Source of the DNA: Pterois miles
Lineage: Eukaryota > Chordata > Actinopteri > Perciformes > Scorpaenidae
NCBI GenBank assembly: GCA_947000775.1
Contig: CAMQGK010000638.1
Span: 22,894,001 to 22,958,000, forward strand
Direction of reading: 5' to 3'
Length of the DNA stretch: 64,000 nt
The translations under genes were made by a program, and so were the position numbers. This document shows, in pieces, positions 57,183 through 64,000 of this stretch (its first letter is position 1; each line of letters opens with the position of its first letter). The notes below the pieces were generated by a model, which ran no database searches, was not told the DNA's origin, and was given only the letters and a program-made list of their open reading frames with translations.

Positions 57183-57496
57183 TAAGTACATATAGTTTGA
57201 GTCCAATATTCAGACAATCAGTGAGTTTCATCATCAATATTATTTTCATCAGATAGAGCGTTTCATGTAGCGCCATCATCAGGTCTAAAATTTTAATTGG
57301 TTCAATGATTTATGCAAAACAAATGACAACCCCATCAGCCTTTACTGTAGTTTTTGTTGTTGTTTAGTGCTAATTAGTATATTTTAGCATGTGAACATGT
57401 TAAACATGTTGGTAAACATGATGCAAAAAGTATTTTCTTTTCATTGATAATTTCTTTTCATGTGAAGCTCATCTTTTTAAACACTATTCAATATAC
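57183..57496. other. Non-coding spacer
   Basis: Nothing recognised. Confidence 0.4.
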
Positions 57497-57503
57497 TAGC
57501 TAA

Positions 57504-57699
57504 TGGCAGCTGGTGTAGTGGTTAGCACTGCTGCCTCACAGAAAGGTGAGTGTGTGGAGTTTGCATGTTCAGTTTGTTAGTGTGTTTCCTCCCACAGTCC
57601 AAGACATGCAGGTTAATTATTGACTCTAAATTGTGAATATGACCCCCCCTGCAAACCCTAACAGGATAAGTGGTTACAGAAAATGGATGGATGGATGAT
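57504..57699 (+). mobile_element. tRNA-Val-like SINE C, internally deleted
   Basis: Head 'ctggtgtagtggttagcact', 'gctgcctcacag', then 'gtggagtttgcatgttcag', 'tttcctcccacagtccaaga', 'catgcaggttaatta', 'ctaacaggataagtggttac' and (GGAT)n. The B-box part and the 'gactggcgacctgtcc' part of the 21.4-kb copy are missing. Flanks TAGCTAAT (57497-57504) and TAGCAAAT (57700-57707) match at 7 of 8. Confidence 0.85.
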
Positions 57700-58104
57700 T
57701 AGCAAATAAGCTACTGTGACCCAGTTTTGTCCATAGCTTCAACAGAATCCCTGCTATATGGCCCTTTAAGCTATTCTGACTGGTTTTCCCACTGTTTAAA
57801 ACCCCTTTTTAAATTTTCACTACTAATTTCCAACCAGACCGTTATCCTACACACCCTGCAGTTTACATATACAGTCTATTTTCATCTACCACAGTATTCT
57901 TTTAGATCCTACATTTTATTGTTTATCTATTGTGTTTTGCCTTGGAGTTGGAGTTATTTTTTTCTTTAATGCAGTTTGTAGAAGCCTGTTGGAAGGAGTC
58001 TGAGAACAACCATTTCATTGACAATGACTGCTCCTCTGTATTCACAAATAAAGATGTGAAACAGCCACGCAGCTTTTATTTAAAGTCAGTTTACACTTTG
58101 TTGT
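57700..58104. other. Non-coding, no gene seen
   Basis: The 80-codon frame here is hydrophobic from T-rich DNA and has no domain. Confidence 0.4.
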
Positions 58105-58300
58105 TTTTATGCCTCCGGTGACAGCAGAGGCTGGAGGCATTATGTTTTCGGGTTGTCTGCTTGGTCCATTCTTGTGAAGTAAACATCTTAGGAATGCCTG
58201 GAGGAAATTACTGTACTTCAAGTTTGGCACAAACAAGGATGAACTGATTAGATTTTGGTGGTCAAAGGTCACTGTGACCTCACAAAACACATTTTCACAC
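58105..58300 (+). repeat. Common teleost repeat I
   Basis: 'tgcctccggtgacagcagag', 'ggaggcattatgttttcggg', 'agtttggcacaaacaaggat', 'gaactgattagattttggtg' and 'caaaggtcactgtgacctca' follow the order of a repeat I know from many teleost genomes. Class unknown. Confidence 0.65.
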
Positions 58301-60241
58301 ACACAATTATGTTTGATTATTTGATTAATTTAGCTGCATGGTAAATATATTATATTATTTGTATATTTTGTCAATAACTAAATTACTCATAAAAGGAGTT
58401 CAAATGGCACAAAACGCGATTTCTAGTAACTTCCAGTATAAATCCAAATACTGAGATTTTTACAGGTGCAGATACAGATACAGGTATGGAGGACCACAAG
58501 GAAATAATAATAAATCATTTAATTTGTCAGTAACTAATTGTACAATTATTACACAAGAATATCACCGTCAAGACTGTCTCTGAAAGCTTTCAATTAGACT
58601 GTTGTAAAGTAAACACTCGCCTGGAGAAGCAAAGAGAAAGAAATAGAGGATACAGTATAATCTAAAGGTTAGCTATTAATTCACTTCTCCCTGGGGACAC
58701 AACTGCCAAGGTCATTCAGCACCATGGCCCTGAGTATTTCTCACCTCTGAGGCAAATGAGCACCGTGTCATCTTACATCTGGATGTGATGGCTTTTATTT
58801 TCTGAAAGCTCCATCCTGCGGTCAGAATCTACGTTGTGAGTAAAGCAGCTCATCGCTGCACTGCTACAGGATCTGCTGAATAAGAGGCCAAATGCCAAAG
58901 AGAACAAACAGGATTCACACTTTTGATGGTGATTCAGGCTCTCCGAGGATGTTGTTAATGGGTGTTGTTTTCGCTTTGTTTACTTTTGATTTTAATAAGA
59001 AAAAAAAAAGGCTCTCCTTTTTCTTAGCAACACACACCTCTCACTTCAACGTGCCTCTTGGTGAACTACCATTCTAGCTTAATACTCCAGATCCTGCAGC
59101 TATTAAACAAAAACTATTTTGTTGCTGGAAAGGAATATGCAGCTTGTTTATTTATCCTAGGTCTTTACTTGTTCTAGCTGTGGATTTGTAAAGGATATGC
59201 CAATAACGTTGTTATGTCACGGGAGAAAAAAACACCACTTTATTTTACAGTCCCATTTCACTTTGGTGTCTGAAGGGATGATGTGAAGCTATTTCTCACC
59301 GATCACTCACGCACATTCAGCAAAAATTAATCTCAGGTTACCAAACATACAAACATATCTGTTAGTACGTATTAAATATTTAAAGGTGCAACATGTATAA
59401 TTTGTATATCTGCAAAGCAACCATAATACAGAATATTTGTTGCTTTTGTGCCTAAACATATCCAAACCTTAACCATTGAGTTGGCATACAATAATACAGA
59501 TTTATTTTCCAACTTTGAACTGTTTTGGAGCGTAATGATGAACGATGGCGTCCTACTGGTTGGGGCATGAGATCAGAAAACGATTTTCTATGTTTATTTC
59601 ACGTTGGTGAAAAGGCAAAAGAGGCTTGCATATCATCCAAAGTGGTATGATAGACATTCATGTCATCTCCCTGCACAAAGCATTTTATTATAAAGACATA
59701 AAAGTATACAGAGATGCTGTATTTAAAGATTGCAGGTGATTGCAGAACAGCTTGGAGTCGGGTGTGGTCGCAAAACAAAGGACGCACTAAGAATTTGACT
59801 GTTGTGACTGTGCTCTAGGCAGCTAAACGATAGCTTCTTGCTCAGTCATTCATTAGCCCCATTTGGGACTTGCACTATCCATTGCACCCACATTATTTAT
59901 TAAATTTTGTTTTGTAGCCCACTGTGAATTTTCACAACACATAGGATAATAACATGCATCGAACCCAGTGTGCAAGTTTTCTGTGTGTAATATGTTTGAA
60001 CAGATAACGGATTAAAAAAACGGAAACAAAAAAAAATACGGACCTGGAGTGCAAAGATTGTTTATTTTAGTATATTGGCATGCACCAATATGCCAGAATT
60101 AAACACAGCTGAGGCTGAAGGGAATGCCATTAGTTTTGTAATAATCTGGTCGTAAATCAACCAAAATTATTATGATGCTGCTTAGAAGTAAAGAAAAGGT
60201 GATGAGATGTTTAGTCTGATCAAGTGAAGGAAAATCAAAAA
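58301..60241. other. Non-coding, no gene seen
   Basis: Short poly-A tracts (59001-59009, 60031-60037); no gene or recognised element. Confidence 0.45.
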
Positions 60242-60268
60242 AGTTGAATTTTAAAGATTTAAAGATGG

Positions 60269-60329
<61 letters not shown>

Positions 60330-60444
60330 GGTAGGAATTAGAAAGAAAAAAGAAAGAAAGTTTTGTGTGAAAGAAAATAAAAAAACAAATCAAATTATAT
60401 AAAAAAAATTTACAAAAAAAAAAAAAAAAAAAAAAATAAGTATA

Positions 60445-60485
<41 letters not shown>

Positions 60486-60625
60486 AAAAAAAAAAAAAAA
60501 AAAAGAAAAAAATAAATTTTTATATAATTATGAATAAAAAAAAAAAAAAAAAAAAATAAAAAAAAAATTAATACTAAATCTTATTTTAAAAAAAATATAA
60601 AAAAATAAAAAAAAAAAAAAATAAG

Positions 60626-60667
<42 letters not shown>

Positions 60668-60676
60668 AAAGATAAA

Positions 60677-60712
<36 letters not shown>

Positions 60713-60787
60713 AAAAAAAAAAAAAAAAAATAAAATAAAAAAAAGAAAAAGAAAAGTAAAATAAAAAAAAAAAAAAAAAAAAAAAAA

Positions 60788-60822
<35 letters not shown>

Positions 60823-60842
60823 AAAAAAAAAAAAAAAAAAGG

Positions 60843-60873
<31 letters not shown>

Positions 60874-60918
60874 AAAAAAAATAAAAAAAAAAAAGTAAAG
60901 AAAAAAAAAAAAAAAGAA
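60242..60918. repeat. Extreme A-rich low-complexity block
   Basis: About 680 bp of near-pure A broken by single T or G and a few short words; the longest pure run is 58 A at 60269-60326. No SINE or retrogene body precedes it. Such length and noise are typical of replication or sequencing slippage. Confidence 0.95.
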
Positions 60919-60982
60919 ATTTCTGTTATATATACTTGTATATATAGATTACATAATAATGATCAAAGATATATATACATAT

Positions 60983-61904
<922 letters not shown>

Positions 61905-62177
61905 ACTCAATCACGGCAGTCTACGGTCTGTCATTACTTTATAGCAGACCGTTGCTATGTATAACAGACTGTTGCTACGGGCACAACTTTTATTTCAGAC
62001 TCCGTTTTTGGGTCAAATTATTGATTTCTTAAGAAAGTAACTGTATAATACTAATAAGCAGGATAATGTACAGCCAGGGTGTTGTGAAATAAACCTCTTC
62101 AGAGCGATGCAAGACACCGCCGCATCGCCTTGTCGGGGTTTATTTTTCAACAATGACCTGCTCGCTTTACATTATCC
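61905..62177. mobile_element. Repeat J with terminal imperfect palindrome
   Basis: Left part 'gcagaccgttgctatgtata', 'acagactgttgctacgggca', 'ttcagactccgtttttgggt' (a pattern I know from teleosts). The right part 62061-62177 folds on itself: 'ggataatgtacagcc...' against '...ctcgctttacattatcc', with inner arms 'aataaacc'/'ggtttatt' and 'gcgatgc'/'gcatcgc'. A foldback MITE-type end is likely. Confidence 0.55.
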
Positions 62178-62394
62178 CTTACATGATATCAATATTTCTA
62201 TATTAAAAATGGATCAAATGACTACATGAAAGATGTCACTTGTTGAGACTCTCCCGCAGTGAATCATCCCCTCAACTCTATGGACAATTTTAGCATCGTT
62301 CAGCTAATTGCTTGGCTTTACAGACACCCCAAAAACCTTACTGTTTTGGTTCACTCTCACTGCTCTCATCAACCTCATTTCTAAAAAAAAAAAA

Positions 62395-62725
62395 AGCTTA
62401 AAAGAAGTATGTAAGCTAAGTAAATTACACACAGAAACATCATAACAGAAATGCCGACAATGCATCACAAACATCACTAATGTATATTCAATATTATAAC
62501 ACTGTGGGATACAAACACAGATATCCTGGTTGAGTGCTGTGTTTGTTTGACCCATCCATCTCATTAAGCTCTGAGCATAGCATATTTATGTGGATACGTT
62601 TACATTGCAGTCAATGCAAACTACATAGCATACAAATGATATGTCAAATGCAAGAACGGCATTTTTATTGCACACAAAATTACTTGCAATTGACTGTGTC
62701 ATTCATATGCCATTTAATGTGACTG
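62395..62725 (-). repeat. Family B-related repeat
   Basis: 'gtgggatacaaacacagata', 'tcctggttgagtgctgtg', 'gacccatccatctcattaag', then 'cattgcagtcaatgcaaact' and 'gcaagaacggcatttttatt', which also follow family B at 43.65-43.87 kb. Confidence 0.65.
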
Positions 62726-63635
62726 TGCTGGTTGCTCTGTGTCTGCTGGATGTGTAAAAAGGAAACATTCAGTCATTCATCAACAGTCATATGAAGACGT
62801 GTCAGGCTACCTGGTGAATGTAAGTCCAATATTTACTCCTCTTTTAACGCCATTTTTGGTTTTCACTTACCATTTTTTACCTGCTAAATGTGGCACGACA
62901 TTCTATCATTTGGTGTTGGGCATACAGTGGGTTTTCAGAGCTTTTCCACTGAAAATAACTGCCTGCTGAGGCCAAAAAAAGATGCTATGAGAGCGAGAGA
63001 GAACCAAGACAGTAAAGTTTCAGGGAAGAAAACCAAAACACCGGGTTGAATTATGCTATAAAACTCTGTTGATCTGAAAGGAACTGCTGAATCGGGTGAA
63101 AACTCTCTGTGGGATCATCACTATGAGTGAACCCTTTCACATTACACAGTCATTTGTCCCATTGTTAATATAAAATTATCATTGCAGCTGATTTTCTCTT
63201 GTATTTTGTGTTGTACCATTTGGAATTACATTCTGAATCTAATTTGTGTTAATCAGCGACGTCTTATTTGTATGCATGAAAACATTTTGATCGTCACCAC
63301 CTGAAAAGCTTATCCAGTTTTAATACTGCTGAAACACATCCTGCAGTTCTACACCAAGAGCCCTTCCTGGAACCGCTTTTTTTCAGCGCGGTTGACATCA
63401 TTGTTGTGTGTGACATTATCTTGTTGCATGCCATTAAGCCCCCATAAGTTGATTTGTCAACACATTGTAAAGTATAAAAGCCTGAGATGACATGTATGAG
63501 AATAATAAATGGCCAAGGGGGACGTTAAGTCGCCTGTCTATTAATTGCACTGACTGTTGTCGGCAGCCTGACATGAAAGACAGAGCTGGTGCACAGCCTA
63601 CCAGCAACAAGCACATTGAATAAAGTGCTTTAGCT
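62726..63635. other. Non-coding, possible conserved island
   Basis: About 63330-63630 is repeat-free with 'gcatgccattaagcccccat' and 'ctattaattgcactgactg'; conserved-element-like texture only. No gene. Confidence 0.4.
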
Positions 63636-63639
63636 TGGA

Positions 63640-64000
63640 AAGAAGCAGGGCATCAAATACTGATGCTTTCTCACGACCGCTGGAGTTGGATACCGATGCT
63701 TAAGGCAGCCTTTAGCGTTGGTATTCGAAGCACTGGGCTTTCCATTAACTACAATGTAAACCCATCGATGTATTAAGCACTCAGAGAAAGTGTGCGGAGT
63801 GTGGTGATGTAGCTAAGAGCAAAAACACACTGGCGGGCAAGTGTAAGGGGAGGTGGACGGGTCCAACAAACACAAGCATCCAGCAGAACGCTGTTCATGT
63901 CCTGTGTGTCATGTGTATCATGTTCACAATGTTCAGTGATTTTCACTGTACAAACTTAGTAGTTTTAAGCCCAACCATGTTTTTTTTTCCTAAACCTAAC
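63640..64000 (+). repeat. Family B repeat, best uninterrupted copy (cut by window end)
   Basis: 'catcaaatactgatgctttc', 'ggagttggataccgatgctt', 'gcctttagcgttggtattcg', 'ttccattaactacaatgtaa', 'agtgtggtgatgtagc', 'ggtggacgggtccaacaaac', 'catccagcagaacgctgttc', 'tttaagcccaaccatg' and final 'cctaaacctaac'. This is the longest uninterrupted family B segment and defines the order used elsewhere. Confidence 0.8.

Overview
The window is nuclear DNA of a ray-finned fish, most likely a percomorph teleost. It is AT-rich, has no protein-coding exon or RNA gene I can defend, and is crowded with teleost-type interspersed repeats: tRNA-derived SINEs sharing a LINE-type 3' tail, short TIR transposons, LINE and LTR relics, and long (AT)n, (AAT)n, (TTC)n and poly-A tracts. 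It reads as an intergenic desert or a very large intron. The open reading frames present are short and mostly fall inside repeats; three small blocks are recognisable broken transposon genes (a Ty3/gypsy integrase zinc-binding fragment at 30988-31137, a LINE reverse-transcriptase fragment at 31521-31800, and an L1-type ORF2 C-terminal fragment at 41114-41262).

Layout. 1-10 kb: fragments of a dominant repeat called family B here, a 5'-truncated SINE, a full SINE at 6.1 kb and a 67-bp tandem repeat at 8.1 kb. 10-16.9 kb: a SINE inserted in an AAT microsatellite of a known fish repeat, then mostly single-copy-looking sequence with islands resembling conserved non-coding elements. 16.9-24.7 kb: family B split by a TIR element, a tRNA-Val-like SINE with a perfect 13-bp target duplication, and a solo LTR. 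24.7-30 kb: mostly unique, with a degenerate 50-bp tandem array. 30-33 kb: a transposon graveyard, including a SINE whose GC-rich core has turned into homopolymer runs, probably a consensus or assembly fault. 34.5-38.7 kb: a well-known fish repeat, a full SINE and an hAT-like element carrying another TIR element. 41-46 kb: LINE pieces, a Penelope-like foldback insertion with a 14-bp target duplication, and more TIR elements. 49-50.8 kb and 53.2 kb: islands resembling conserved non-coding DNA. 51.9-57.7 kb: heavy nesting (SINE within hAT within TIR element; SINE within Harbinger-like element), plus a 352-bp insertion with a perfect 33-bp inverted repeat and a hammerhead-ribozyme-like core. 60.2-61.1 kb: about 680 bp of nearly pure A followed by (AT)69. 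The right end is family B again.

Most notable: three related or analogous foldback insertions (42.7, 51.9 and 52.1 kb) carry the pattern CTGATGA - short hairpin - GAAA, as expected for hammerhead ribozymes of Penelope-like retroelements, and two of them have clean 14-bp target duplications. The nested insertions with intact target duplications give a relative clock: family B and the 45/53 kb TIR family are oldest, the hAT-like and Harbinger-like elements are intermediate, and the tRNA SINEs are youngest. Family assignments rest on recognising sequence patterns; no database search was possible.
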